Assembly: GCF_937906905.1 (NCBI RefSeq)
Contig: NZ_CALERY010000030.1
Span: forward strand, 1 to 57,832
Direction: 5' to 3'
DNA length: 57,832 bases
DNA from: an uncultured Helicobacter sp.
GTDB lineage: Bacteria > Campylobacterota > Campylobacteria > Campylobacterales > Helicobacteraceae
Shown here: positions 16,041 to 25,258 of the stretch, in pieces
Numbering within the stretch: position 1 is the first letter of the stretch
Layout of the letters: each line of letters starts with the position of its first letter
Notes under the pieces: generated by a model
Told to the model about the DNA's origin: nothing
Databases searched by the model: none
The model's input: only the letters and a program-made list of their open reading frames with translations
Made by a program: the position numbers and the translations under genes

Positions 16041-16067
16041 AAAGCCGTATCTCGATAAGTCGGCTTT
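16041..16067 (+). terminator. Possible hairpin between rpoZ and spoT
   Basis: AAAGCCG and CGGCTTT pair over 7 bases across a 13-base loop, 14 bases past the rpoZ stop. No T-run, so it may only attenuate. Confidence 0.35.
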
Positions 16068-16130
16068 AGTAGGGTGCAGCTCTTAATCTAGTTGCTTATA
16101 CTCACCCAGAATCCACCCTAGGAGCGGTGT

Positions 16131-18272
16131 TTGGAAATTTTTACACAGGTGCGAAATCTTAAAAGCTTCCAGGAGGCTAAACGCCTCCTAGCGAGCTTGT
16201 GTGAGCTTACGCCAAATATCGAGCGCGCGATTGTGTGTGCGCAGGAATGCCACAAGGGGCAATTCCGCGAGAGTGGTGAGCCTTACATCGTGCATCCTCT
16301 GTGTGTGGCGTGCTTCGTGGCATTTTATGGTGGCGATGAGGCTATGATCTGCGCGGCACTACTCCACGATGTCGTTGAAGATACAGAGCTAAATCTCGAT
16401 AGCGTGCAAGGAGATTTTGGTCAAGCAGTGGCAAAACTCGTCGATGGTCTAACCAAAATCGATGAGATTCAAGAAGAGGAGCTGGGGCAAAAGGCTGATA
16501 ATCAGCGCATAGCTGTTGCAGCCCTGACATTTCGCAAAATGCTTATCGCCGCAGTCAATGATCCGCGCGTGCTAGTAATCAAAATCTGCGATCGCTTGCA
16601 CAATATGCTAACACTTGATTCACTAAGCGAGTCCAAACAACAGCGCAAAGCAAAAGAAACGCTCGTGGTCTATGCACCAATCGCGCACCGCCTAGGAATC
16701 TCTAGTATCAAAAACGAGCTAGAAGACAAAAGCTTCTACTACATCTTCCCGCAGGAATACGGCAAAGTCCAAGATTTTCTCCGCAATAACAACCAGCCCC
16801 TAACTCTCCAACTCAATGAGTTTGAGCACAAGCTCCGGCAGCTACTTTTGCAACATGGCTTTGGTGAAGAAGATTTTGTGCTAGAGAGTAGAATCAAGCG
16901 CCCCTACTCTATCCACCTAAAAATGCAGCGAAAAGGTGTGGGAATCGATGAGATTCTCGATCTCCTTGCTGTGCGCGTGCTGGTAAAATCAACAATTGAT
17001 TGCTACAAGATTCTAGGGCTTGTGCATTTGAGCTTTAAGCCTATTATTTCGCGCTTCAAGGACTATATCGCCCTGCCAAAAGAAAATGCCTACCAAACGA
17101 TTCACACAACGATTTTTGATAAATCGCGTGTGTTTGAAGTGCAAATCCGCACCTTTGATATGCACAAAAATGCCGAGTTTGGCGTAGCAGCACACTGGAA
17201 ATATAAAAGCGATGGCGCAATTGCACCAAATCTCGACTGGCTCAAAAACCTCCAATATCAAAACAACAATATCGAAGAGTTCTACGAACTTGCTAAAAAT
17301 GATCTCTATCGAGAGGATATTGTCGTATTCTCCCCTGATGGTGATACATTCACATTGCCTGCGGGCGCAGTGGCACTGGATTTTGCCTATCTCATTCATA
17401 GCGAGCTGGGCGATAGAGCCAAGAATGCCTGTATCAATAATCAGCAAGTCTCTTTACTTCAGCGACTAAAATCTGGGGATATTGTAAAAATCATCACCGA
17501 TGAGCATGAAGTGCCAAAATACACATGGGTAGATATGGTCAAAACCTCGCGTGCTAAAAATCACCTAAGATTTCAAGCACAAAATCGCTTGAAAGAGATC
17601 GAAAAGCAAGCGGGCATAAATATTTTAGCCACGATTTTTAGCAAGGATTCTGCCGTGTTTGCACGCTATCTCTCTATGCGCTCTTTGGACTCTGATCTCG
17701 CGCGTTGCGTGAATGATGAAGGGTATTTGCAAGAGCAGTATGCCGCGATTACGCAGAGCTTTGGTAGCTGGTTTGTGAAATTTCGCTTCAATGTTTTGAC
17801 GCCAAAACGCATACAGCTGGAGAATTTCGTATTTTTCAGCAATCGCACTATTACAGGCGTGGCATTTGACTACTGCTGCCGCCCAAAATACGGCGACTCG
17901 ATGATGGCAGTCTTACAAAATCAAAAGGCTATGATCCACCATAAGCTTTGCAATAAGCTTGGCGAGCTCATCAAAGAGGGGGCACCCATGGTGTTTGCTA
18001 AGTGGGCGCAGGTGAGCAAAAAGGCATATAAAGTCATCGTCTCGCTTGAAGACAGAAGTGGCACGCTCGCAGCATTTCTTGCCGTGCTGGCAAAAGAGCG
18101 CTGCAATGTCATTGGGATAAACTATTGTGGCTATGATACGCAAGCACCCTCACTCTATTGTGAAGTGATCTTTGAAATCGAGGACAAAAACCGCAAGCAT
18201 ATCCGCGATTTACTCTCGAGCAAGTTTGCTATCATAGAGTTTTCAAATTTCAAAGACGCCTACCAGACTTGA
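16131..18272 (+). CDS. spoT: Bifunctional (p)ppGpp synthetase/hydrolase (RelA/SpoT family)
   Basis: 713 residues, the only stringent-response enzyme in view. The HD hydrolase domain comes first with HDVVED at 79-84. The synthetase domain follows, with RFKDYIALPKENAYQTIHT near 308-326, then a TGS domain near 385-445 and a C-terminal ACT domain. The intact HD motif and the RxKD-type synthetase point to both making and degrading (p)ppGpp. Translation starts at a TTG with GGAGCG six bases upstream. The stop overlaps a TTG in the tyrS leader; it sits in an rpoZ-spoT-tyrS run. Confidence 0.93.
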   Translation: MEIFTQVRNLKSFQEAKRLLASLCELTPNIERAIVCAQECHKGQFRESGEPYIVHPLCVACFVAFYGGDEAMICAALLHDVVEDTELNLDSVQGDFGQAVAKLVDGLTKIDEIQEEELGQKADNQRIAVAALTFRKMLIAAVNDPRVLVIKICDRLHNMLTLDSLSESKQQRKAKETLVVYAPIAHRLGISSIKNELEDKSFYYIFPQEYGKVQDFLRNNNQPLTLQLNEFEHKLRQLLLQHGFGEEDFVLESRIKRPYSIHLKMQRKGVGIDEILDLLAVRVLVKSTIDCYKILGLVHLSFKPIISRFKDYIALPKENAYQTIHTTIFDKSRVFEVQIRTFDMHKNAEFGVAAHWKYKSDGAIAPNLDWLKNLQYQNNNIEEFYELAKNDLYREDIVVFSPDGDTFTLPAGAVALDFAYLIHSELGDRAKNACINNQQVSLLQRLKSGDIVKIITDEHEVPKYTWVDMVKTSRAKNHLRFQAQNRLKEIEKQAGINILATIFSKDSAVFARYLSMRSLDSDLARCVNDEGYLQEQYAAITQSFGSWFVKFRFNVLTPKRIQLENFVFFSNRTITGVAFDYCCRPKYGDSMMAVLQNQKAMIHHKLCNKLGELIKEGAPMVFAKWAQVSKKAYKVIVSLEDRSGTLAAFLAVLAKERCNVIGINYCGYDTQAPSLYCEVIFEIEDKNRKHIRDLLSSKFAIIEFSNFKDAYQT

Positions 18273-18292
18273 CTTCAACCAGAAAGGACCGC

Positions 18293-19576
18293 ATGTCGCA
18301 ACATATACCAGAGCATAAGCCAACCCCGCTCCAATCGCCTAAAGATATATCACCAGAGATTCTAAAATCCACTGCCAGAGCCATGCAAGAGATTGCGCGA
18401 GGGGCGAGTGAATTTATCGGGGAGGAATATATCGCCAGCCTAGTGCAGAGATTCTACACCACAGGGGAGCGCTTCATTGTCAAAGCTGGCTTTGATCCCA
18501 CTGCGCCTGATTTACACCTAGGGCATGTCGTCCTGCTCTCCAAGCTCGCAACATTTCAGCGCTATGGCGGAGATGTGAAGTTTCTCATCGGGGACTTTAC
18601 TGCGACAATCGGCGACCCCAGCGGCAAAACCCAAACCCGAAAGCAGCTCACGCGCGATGAAGTCGAGCAAAATGCAAAAACCTACAAAGAGCAAGTCTTT
18701 AAAGTGCTAGATCCAGCCCATACTGAAGTGTGCTTCAACTCCGCATGGATAAATGCGCTTGGCATAGGCGGGCTGGTAAATCTCACTGCGCAGTTTTCAG
18801 TAGCGCGTATGCTTGAGCGCGATGACTTTACTAAGCGCTACAAGGAGAATCTACCAATTAGCATTATTGAGTTTATCTATCCGCTTTTGCAGGGCTATGA
18901 CTCTGTTGCGCTTAATTGCGATATTGAGCTAGGCGGGAATGACCAGAAATTCAATCTCCTAGTAGGTCGCGCGCTCCAGCGCTCCTATGGATTAGATAAA
19001 GAACAATCCGTGCTCACCGTGCCCCTCCTTGAAGGGCTTGATGGCGTCCAAAAAATGAGCAAATCACTTGGCAATTACATTGGTGTTACAGAAAATCCTA
19101 ATACAATGTATGCTAAGATAATGAGCATTTCTGATGAGCTGATGTGGAGATATTATGAACTTCTAAGCCAAAAAAGCCTAGAAGAGCTCCAAGCCATGCG
19201 CGAAGGTGTGCGATCTGGCAACCTACACCCAAAAAGTGTGAAGCAAAATCTCGCCCATGAAATCACAGCTAGATTCCACGGCGCTGGGGCAGCAGAGATA
19301 GCACAAATCGAGTTCGATCAGGTCTTCTCGCGCAACCAAATGCCAAGCAATATCCCGGTTGTGGAGTTTAGCACACAGGATTCTGGCGTGTGGATTTGCA
19401 AGATTCTCCAAGAGAGCGGGCTTTGTCCATCAAGCTCTCAGGCTAGACGAGATATCCAAGCAGGTGCTTGCAAAATCGATGGACAAAAGGTGCTCGATGA
19501 GAATCTCAAACTCACCCAGGGCGAATATGTGCTCCAAATTGGCAAGCGTAAATTTGTTAAAGCCATCATACTATAA
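18293..19576 (+). CDS. tyrS: Tyrosyl-tRNA synthetase
   Basis: 427 residues. Class I signatures HLGH (75-78) and KMSKS (about 254-258), then a C-terminal S4 RNA-binding domain (SSQARRDIQAGACKIDGQKV). It charges tRNA-Tyr. The frame is open back to a TTG overlapping the spoT stop, but AAGGA before ATG 18293 supports the internal start. About 30 non-conserved residues precede the family core. Confidence 0.95.
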   Translation: MSQHIPEHKPTPLQSPKDISPEILKSTARAMQEIARGASEFIGEEYIASLVQRFYTTGERFIVKAGFDPTAPDLHLGHVVLLSKLATFQRYGGDVKFLIGDFTATIGDPSGKTQTRKQLTRDEVEQNAKTYKEQVFKVLDPAHTEVCFNSAWINALGIGGLVNLTAQFSVARMLERDDFTKRYKENLPISIIEFIYPLLQGYDSVALNCDIELGGNDQKFNLLVGRALQRSYGLDKEQSVLTVPLLEGLDGVQKMSKSLGNYIGVTENPNTMYAKIMSISDELMWRYYELLSQKSLEELQAMREGVRSGNLHPKSVKQNLAHEITARFHGAGAAEIAQIEFDQVFSRNQMPSNIPVVEFSTQDSGVWICKILQESGLCPSSSQARRDIQAGACKIDGQKVLDENLKLTQGEYVLQIGKRKFVKAIIL

Positions 19577-19588
19577 GGATTTATACTA

Positions 19589-20680
19589 ATGAGAACAGCT
19601 CTACAACCACTAAAAATAGGCAAACATACAATTAAATTCCCCATTTTTCAAGGTGGAATGGGCGTTGGGATTAGCTGGGACGAGCTCGCTGGTAATGTCG
19701 CAAAAGAGGGGGCGCTAGGGATCATCTCGGCAGTTGGCACAGGGTATTACAAAAAAATGCAGTTTGTCGAGAAACTCGTGCTTAATAAGCCATTTGAGAC
19801 GATAAACTTCTACTCCAAAGCCGCGCTCAATGAGATTTTTGCCAATGCGCGCAAAATCTGTGGAGCAAATCCACTAGGCGCAAATATCCTGCATGCGATA
19901 AATGATTATGGGCGTGTCGTGCGCGATGCGTGCGAGGCGGGAGCAAATATCATTGTTACAGGCGCTGGGCTGCCCACCAACATGCCAGAATTTACCAAAA
20001 ATTTCCCCGATGTCGCGCTTGTGCCCATTGTCTCATCGGTCAAAGCCTTGCGTATCATTTGCAAACGCTGGGAAGAGCGCTATAAACGCGTGCCAGATGC
20101 TGTAATCGTAGAAGGACCGCTGAGTGGCGGGCATCAAGGATTTAAATACGACGATTGCTTCAAGCCAGAATTTCAGCTAGAAGCAATCGTCCCGCAAATC
20201 GCCCAAGAAGCCAAAAGCTGGGGTGGAATCCCCGTCATCGCAGCTGGGGGAATCTGGGACCGCAATGATATTGATAAATTCCTTGCTCTTGGAGCCAGTG
20301 GTGTGCAAATGGGGACGAGATTCCTAGGCACAAGAGAATGCGATGCCAAAGCCTATCAAGAAATCATGCCCAGTATCCAAGAAAGTGATATTGAGCTCAT
20401 CAAATCCCCTGTGGGCTACCCTGCTCGAGCCCTACGCATAGGTGTGCTCGCGCGCCTAGCAGAGGGCAATGCCCCTAAAGTCAAATGCGTAAGCAACTGC
20501 GTCGCGCCCTGCCATCGAGGCGTAGAAGCCAAAAAAGTGGGATACTGCATCGCCGATAGTCTGGGCAAAGGACATTTGGGCGATAAGGCAGAGGGCTTGT
20601 ATTTCAGCGGTGCCAATGGCTATAGAATCCAAAACATCATTAGCGTAAAAGAACTCATACAAGAGCTCACGCAAGGATAG
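19589..20680 (+). CDS. Nitronate monooxygenase (NPD) family flavoprotein
   Basis: 363 residues forming an FMN-binding TIM barrel of the 2-nitropropane dioxygenase family. Visible are PIFQGGMGVGIS near the start, the conserved VEGPLSGGHQGF with the catalytic-type His near 180, and the phosphate-binding AAGGIWDRNDI and GASGVQMGTRFL. Some relatives oxidise nitronates, others are enoyl reductases (FabK-like); the sequence does not decide. AAGGA precedes the ATG, 12 bases after tyrS, so it is likely co-transcribed. Confidence 0.8.
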   Translation: MRTALQPLKIGKHTIKFPIFQGGMGVGISWDELAGNVAKEGALGIISAVGTGYYKKMQFVEKLVLNKPFETINFYSKAALNEIFANARKICGANPLGANILHAINDYGRVVRDACEAGANIIVTGAGLPTNMPEFTKNFPDVALVPIVSSVKALRIICKRWEERYKRVPDAVIVEGPLSGGHQGFKYDDCFKPEFQLEAIVPQIAQEAKSWGGIPVIAAGGIWDRNDIDKFLALGASGVQMGTRFLGTRECDAKAYQEIMPSIQESDIELIKSPVGYPARALRIGVLARLAEGNAPKVKCVSNCVAPCHRGVEAKKVGYCIADSLGKGHLGDKAEGLYFSGANGYRIQNIISVKELIQELTQG

Positions 20681-20696
20681 TGGGCGAGGATAGTGG

Positions 20697-21998
20697 GTGT
20701 GGCGAGCATTACTCCTTGTGCTGCTGGCATGTATCACAAAGGGGCAAAATCTCCACATCACCAATTCAATCCCCTTTGGCGCAAGCAGCCTAAAGGTTGT
20801 TTTTTCCCAAAACATTGAAAACCTCGAACTCACTCCGCGTAAAATCTCCGAAAACTCTCTCTACATCGACATCGAAGCCGTGCTTGATAATGGCAAAAAG
20901 GTCTATTATTTCCCGCGCAACGCCCAAGTAACAATCGCGCAAAACACACCTAAAATCACGCGGTTTGTCATCACAAATGGCAATACTCTCATCTATCAAG
21001 CCAAACTCGTGCAAAACAATCTCTATCTCTCATTTGTCGATAAAATCCCAGAATCTAGCACCGCCAAAGATGCCAATAAAAAGCCAGAACCCCAGAAACC
21101 CAAACCTAGCACCCCGCAAAAATCCCCAGAATCTAAAAAACCAGATTCTAGCAATACCAAGCCTCCTGCGACCAAGAAGCCAGATTCTACACCTACGCAA
21201 AAGCCAGCCCCTAAGCACGAGGTAGAATCTAAAAAACCCAAGCCAAAAGAAAGCACAGAATCAAACAAGAACGCCCCGGATTCCAAAGATTCTCATGCAG
21301 ATTTTAAGCCTAAGAAAAAAGGCTACAAAGTCGTTATCGATGCGGGGCATGGAGGCAAGGATTGTGGCACGCTTGGGGTTACAAAAGTATGTGAAAAACA
21401 CATTGTGCTAAAAGTTGCCCAAGCCCTAAACAAAGAGCTCAAAAAGCGCGGCTACACTACCTACATGACACGCGATAAAGACGAATATATAAACCTCAAA
21501 GAGCGCACCGACTTTGCTAATGCCAAAAATGCCGATCTCTTTATCTCAATCCACGCCAACTCTGTTCCTAAAACCGCTAAAAAATCCCCAAAAGGTGTGG
21601 AGACCTATTTTCTCGCCACTGCCAGAAGCGATAGGGCACGCGATGTAGCCGAGCAGGAAAACAAAGATGACATTGATGTGATGAATTATTTCTCCAAGCA
21701 AACTTTCCTAAACTCCCTAAACTCCCACCGCCTGCTTGCTTCCAATAAACTTGCAATTGATATTCAGTATGGGATTTTAAAAAAACTACGCCAAAGCTAC
21801 CAGGGGATTACAGATGGCGGAGTGCGCGAGGGTCCTTTCTGGGTGCTTGCCGGCGCACTAATGCCCTCGGTATTGATAGAAATAGGGTATAATTCCAACG
21901 AAATTGAAGCCCCAAGACTCAATAATGACGCCTACCAAAAAGCCTTAGCAGCTGGAATTGCTGATGGGATTGATGGCTTTGTAGCGAAAAATTTTTAA
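20697..21998 (+). CDS. amiA: N-acetylmuramoyl-L-alanine amidase with AMIN domain
   Basis: 433 residues, exported. GTG start with AGGA six bases upstream; signal sequence WRALLLVLLACITKG; AMIN-like beta domain at about 22-115 for envelope targeting; a Pro/Lys/Ser linker at about 115-205; then an Amidase_3 zinc domain with VVIDAGHGGKD, SIHANS and the late catalytic Glu in LIEIGYNSNE. It splits peptidoglycan stem peptides from glycan at division. The linker DNA holds seven AGAATC/GATTCT copies in 244 bp, giving PES and DS repeats. Confidence 0.9.
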   Translation: MWRALLLVLLACITKGQNLHITNSIPFGASSLKVVFSQNIENLELTPRKISENSLYIDIEAVLDNGKKVYYFPRNAQVTIAQNTPKITRFVITNGNTLIYQAKLVQNNLYLSFVDKIPESSTAKDANKKPEPQKPKPSTPQKSPESKKPDSSNTKPPATKKPDSTPTQKPAPKHEVESKKPKPKESTESNKNAPDSKDSHADFKPKKKGYKVVIDAGHGGKDCGTLGVTKVCEKHIVLKVAQALNKELKKRGYTTYMTRDKDEYINLKERTDFANAKNADLFISIHANSVPKTAKKSPKGVETYFLATARSDRARDVAEQENKDDIDVMNYFSKQTFLNSLNSHRLLASNKLAIDIQYGILKKLRQSYQGITDGGVREGPFWVLAGALMPSVLIEIGYNSNEIEAPRLNNDAYQKALAAGIADGIDGFVAKNF

Positions 21999-22055
21999 GA
22001 CATTTGGGCTAGCTTAGTCGCAGAATCTAAGGCAGGCTAGCAAGTAGGAAGTAGC

Positions 22056-22958
22056 ATGAAACCCACATCAGGCACGATTATATTTTCTTCTTTGTTCTTT
22101 TTTTTCGTAGTGTTTGTGCTGCTCTCTCTCATCGTTTCAAGCTTTAGCGAGACTTTTTCGAGACTTTTTCTTGTTTTCTCCTATCCACATAGGGCGTATG
22201 ACTTTGCTAGCAATCTCTTACTTTTGTGCTTTGTGCTTATGTGCTGGGCATTTGTGGTGCATTCTGTGCGACATAAGCGCACCAATACCACAGAAAAGGT
22301 TGTAGCTTCTGCCATTGGCACACTTATGCTTGTATCTTTGCTTCTGCGCGTTGTGGCTGAAATCACTCAAGGGCAGCCTGATGATATTGCCTATGCGTTT
22401 AGTGATACACTTGGTGGCGTAGTGCTATGGAAAATCACAGACATTAGTATTTATACTTTCGTATATCTGTGCTTCATTGTGCTGCCTCTCCTGCTGCCTG
22501 CATGCAAAATCCGTCTCAATATCTTCAATAAATGGGGTGAGTGGCTAAGTGCCTATATGCCAAGCATAAACACGACGCTGTTTGTGCTATTTGCTTATGC
22601 AATCCAGCCTTATTATGACAAAGCAAACATGCTGTTGTATATGGATTTGTGGCTGTTTTATATAGGGTTTTTACTACTACTTGTGGTGCTCTATCGCAAT
22701 GCCGAGTTATTTGGATTCTACGAGTATGCTAATCTTCTCTGGCTTGTGATAGGAATGCTTGTTTTCTCGCTGTGCTCTAAAATCATCACACAAGCCGACT
22801 ACACAAACACGCGCACAATTTTTCTCATCATCGGGCTCATGTCATGGTGTGGCGAGTGGATGCTAGCCTCCATGCAAGGCAATATCAAACCAAGCAGTTT
22901 CAAAGCTCTTGTAAGCAAGTCAAGCCAGCCCAGCCAAATAAATAAAAGCAAGGAGTAG
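22056..22958 (+). CDS. Polytopic membrane protein of unknown function
   Basis: 300 residues with about eight hydrophobic helices (near 8-33, 45-68, 85-105, 125-150, 168-187, 190-215, 222-245, 250-272). No motif or family recognised. AGGAAGTAGC precedes the ATG; the next gene, a tyrosine phosphatase, starts two bases after its stop with its own AAGGAG, so the two are coupled. A membrane role linked to cell wall or to the phosphatase is possible but unsupported. Confidence 0.6.
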   Translation: MKPTSGTIIFSSLFFFFVVFVLLSLIVSSFSETFSRLFLVFSYPHRAYDFASNLLLLCFVLMCWAFVVHSVRHKRTNTTEKVVASAIGTLMLVSLLLRVVAEITQGQPDDIAYAFSDTLGGVVLWKITDISIYTFVYLCFIVLPLLLPACKIRLNIFNKWGEWLSAYMPSINTTLFVLFAYAIQPYYDKANMLLYMDLWLFYIGFLLLLVVLYRNAELFGFYEYANLLWLVIGMLVFSLCSKIITQADYTNTRTIFLIIGLMSWCGEWMLASMQGNIKPSSFKALVSKSSQPSQINKSKE

Positions 22959-22959
22959 C

Positions 22960-23508
22960 ATGGATTCCAAAGCTTATATTGCCCATCTCACCCAATCCCT
23001 AACCAAAGGTGCGATAAGCCAAAGGTGCGATAAGCCCCAAATACAAATCGCATTTATCTGCTTAGGAAATATCTGCCGATCTCCACTTGCAGAGGGTATA
23101 GCACATGCCCTGCAAGAAAAGCACCTAAAAGAGAATCCAGCAAGCCTACTACAAGGCTTGCAATGCTCCTCGGCTGGAACTTCTGGGCTGCATAGTGGGG
23201 AGAGTATTGATGATCGATCTATCGCTATTGCTGCCAAACATGGAATCAATATCGCACACTACAAAAGCAAGCAAGTAAGCCTCTATGCTCATGGCGATAT
23301 GGATTTGCTGCTTGCCATGGATAAGCAAAATCTCGCCACCTTGCGTGCCATGGGATTTGATTCACACAAGGTCATGTTACTAGGCGAATTTGGACTCCAC
23401 GGCGCAGAAGTGCCAGACCCATACTATGGCGGGGCGAGTGGCTTTGAAAATGTCTATACCATGCTCCACACTGCCATTAGTGAGCTATTTACACAGCTAG
23501 AGGGCTAG
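22960..23508 (+). CDS. Low-molecular-weight protein-tyrosine phosphatase
   Basis: 182 residues. The phosphate loop CLGNICRS at 34-41 gives the C-x5-R signature with nucleophile C34, and the general-acid Asp is in PDPYYGG near 153. It removes phosphate from protein tyrosine; in other bacteria partners include BY-kinases for surface glycans. The start is 25-30 residues longer than usual. That extension contains a perfect 16-bp tandem duplication whose second copy is read in a different frame; one or three copies would close the frame before the active site. AAGGAG fixes ATG 22960. Confidence 0.87.
   Translation: MDSKAYIAHLTQSLTKGAISQRCDKPQIQIAFICLGNICRSPLAEGIAHALQEKHLKENPASLLQGLQCSSAGTSGLHSGESIDDRSIAIAAKHGINIAHYKSKQVSLYAHGDMDLLLAMDKQNLATLRAMGFDSHKVMLLGEFGLHGAEVPDPYYGGASGFENVYTMLHTAISELFTQLEG
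23003..23034 (+). repeat. 16-bp tandem duplication setting the phosphatase frame
   Basis: CCAAAGGTGCGATAAG occurs twice back to back (23003-23018, 23019-23034). Since 16 is not a multiple of three, loss of one unit leads to TAG about ten codons later and gain of one leads to TAA at once. Confidence 0.9.
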
Positions 23509-23559
23509 AATTTACATTTGGCGCCCAGATTCTAGTGTAACCCACAATCAAGGAGTAGC

Positions 23560-23925
23560 ATGCAAACAATCACACTCTATGGGATCAAAACCTGCGGTAG
23601 CGTGCAAAAGGCACGCAGATTTTTAGATTCCCGTGCAGTAGCATATAAATTTGTCGATTGGAAAAACACACCGCTAGATTCTAGCGAGCTAGAGTGTTTT
23701 GTGCAGGCAGTTGGTGTAGATACACTGCTAAACACCAAAGGAACGACATATAAAAAACTTGGGCTAAAAGAGCAAAATCTAGATGAGCAGGGTAAAAAAC
23801 ATGCCATGCTTGCAAATCCGCTGCTCATCAAGCGCCCTGTGATTGTCTATAAACCTAGCTCCGCAAGTGCTATGCAAGTGCTTGTGGGCTTTGATGAAAG
23901 CCGCTTGGTAGAAGTGTTTGGCTAA
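23560..23925 (+). CDS. ArsC/Spx/YffB-type thioredoxin-fold protein
   Basis: 121 residues with a glutaredoxin-like start YGIKTCGSVQKARRFL, single active-site Cys at 12, and the RPVIVY strand near 92 seen in the ArsC superfamily. Members are arsenate reductases or unknown YffB-type proteins; the lone Cys in TCGS and lack of ars genes nearby favour the YffB side. AAGGAG precedes the ATG. Stop and next start overlap (TAATG), implying co-translation with the C40 lipoprotein gene. Confidence 0.8.
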   Translation: MQTITLYGIKTCGSVQKARRFLDSRAVAYKFVDWKNTPLDSSELECFVQAVGVDTLLNTKGTTYKKLGLKEQNLDEQGKKHAMLANPLLIKRPVIVYKPSSASAMQVLVGFDESRLVEVFG

Positions 23926-25256
23926 TGGCTAGAATCCACTTTTTGATTTTTTGCCTGCTTGCTAGCCTTATGCTAGGCTGTGCCAAAAAGCAGGTAACCA
24001 CCATAGCAAAAGATATGAGCATATACCCCCAAGATGCGCGTTTTTACCTAGTGCCTAAAGATGAGCTTGCAGGCTCTAGCTTTGATACGCGCTTGCTTAA
24101 AGAAGCCTACTTAAAGGCGCATTTTTCTCCTTGGTCTGCCGAGCCAAACCCCAATGTCAAAAGTGTGTTTTGGGTGCAGGGCTCTTTACGCAGTAAGCCC
24201 GGATTTGGCGAGAATCGCCTGCCTAATTCTAAAGAATTTACGCAAAGCATTTTAGAATCTATGGATATTGCAAACTATCCAAGCGCAGCGCAAAAGGCTA
24301 TCATCACGCAATCTACCAATGTCCGTGTCGTGCCAAGTGAGAAAATGCGCTTTGATACAGAAGATGACTTTCCCTTTGATCAATGGCAGAACTCGTGGAT
24401 TTTTTCTGGCACGCCTGTGCTGATTACGCATTATGATACAACTAAGCGTTGGGCGCATATACAGAGTGGGTTTGTCTCTGGGTGGATTCTAGTAAATAGT
24501 GTGGGGCTAGTTGATGATAAGCAAATCGCGCGGCTAAAAAAGTCTTCTTATATCCTGCCAATGCGCGATAATATCCCACTTTATGCTAAGGGCAAGTTTC
24601 TTACTAATGCGCGAGTGGGGCAGATTTTCCCCGTGGTAAAAAGCCTAAAAGAGCGCGATATAGTGCTAGTGCCAATGCGCGATATGCAGGGTAGGGCGCA
24701 GTTAGTAGAATCTAGTATCGCTGCGCAGGATATAGCAAGCTTACCCATGGCGTTTAGCCAAGCTCGCAGCGCAGAGCTTATCAATACAATGCTAGGCGAT
24801 AAATATGGCTGGGGCGGCTATCTAGCAAGCAGGGATTGCTCGGCATTTATCCGCGATATTTTTGCTAATTATGGGCTCTATCTCCCGCGCAATTCCCGCG
24901 CCCAAGCCAATGTCAAAAAGAGTATGCAAGATCTCTCACATCTAAGCCGCAAGCAAAAAGAGCGTTACATTATAGAGCACGGCGTGCCCTTTGGGAGCGT
25001 GCTTTACTTAAAGGGGCATATTATGCTCTATATTGGCGAGTATCAGGGGAGGGCTATGGTGGCGCATAGCGCGTGGAGTGTGAAAACTTCCACGCTATTT
25101 AGGAAGTATAAAAATATGCTAGGAGGCGTGGTGGTAACAAGCCTTTATGCTGGCAAGGAGCATAATGGTATATTTTCTCGCAAAACACTATTGATTGATA
25201 AAATCGCTGGCATGACAAATCTAGTAGCGCTACTTGAGACAATGGAGGAGAAATAA
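23925..25256 (+). CDS. SH3-domain C40 (NlpC/P60) cell-wall hydrolase lipoprotein
   Basis: 443 residues. Signal peptide with lipobox LMLGC, lipidated C19. One or two SH3-like modules (about 120-270, with PVLITHYDTTKRWAHIQ and WILVNS) precede the papain-like NlpC/P60 domain: catalytic C305 in ASRDCSAF, His near 364 in GHIMLYIG, and third residue around VAHSAW. It should cut gamma-D-glutamyl bonds in peptidoglycan stems. I recall a similar gene beside mqo in H. pylori; here znuA and znuC intervene. Confidence 0.82.
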   Translation: MARIHFLIFCLLASLMLGCAKKQVTTIAKDMSIYPQDARFYLVPKDELAGSSFDTRLLKEAYLKAHFSPWSAEPNPNVKSVFWVQGSLRSKPGFGENRLPNSKEFTQSILESMDIANYPSAAQKAIITQSTNVRVVPSEKMRFDTEDDFPFDQWQNSWIFSGTPVLITHYDTTKRWAHIQSGFVSGWILVNSVGLVDDKQIARLKKSSYILPMRDNIPLYAKGKFLTNARVGQIFPVVKSLKERDIVLVPMRDMQGRAQLVESSIAAQDIASLPMAFSQARSAELINTMLGDKYGWGGYLASRDCSAFIRDIFANYGLYLPRNSRAQANVKKSMQDLSHLSRKQKERYIIEHGVPFGSVLYLKGHIMLYIGEYQGRAMVAHSAWSVKTSTLFRKYKNMLGGVVVTSLYAGKEHNGIFSRKTLLIDKIAGMTNLVALLETMEEK

Positions 25257-25258
25257 CA

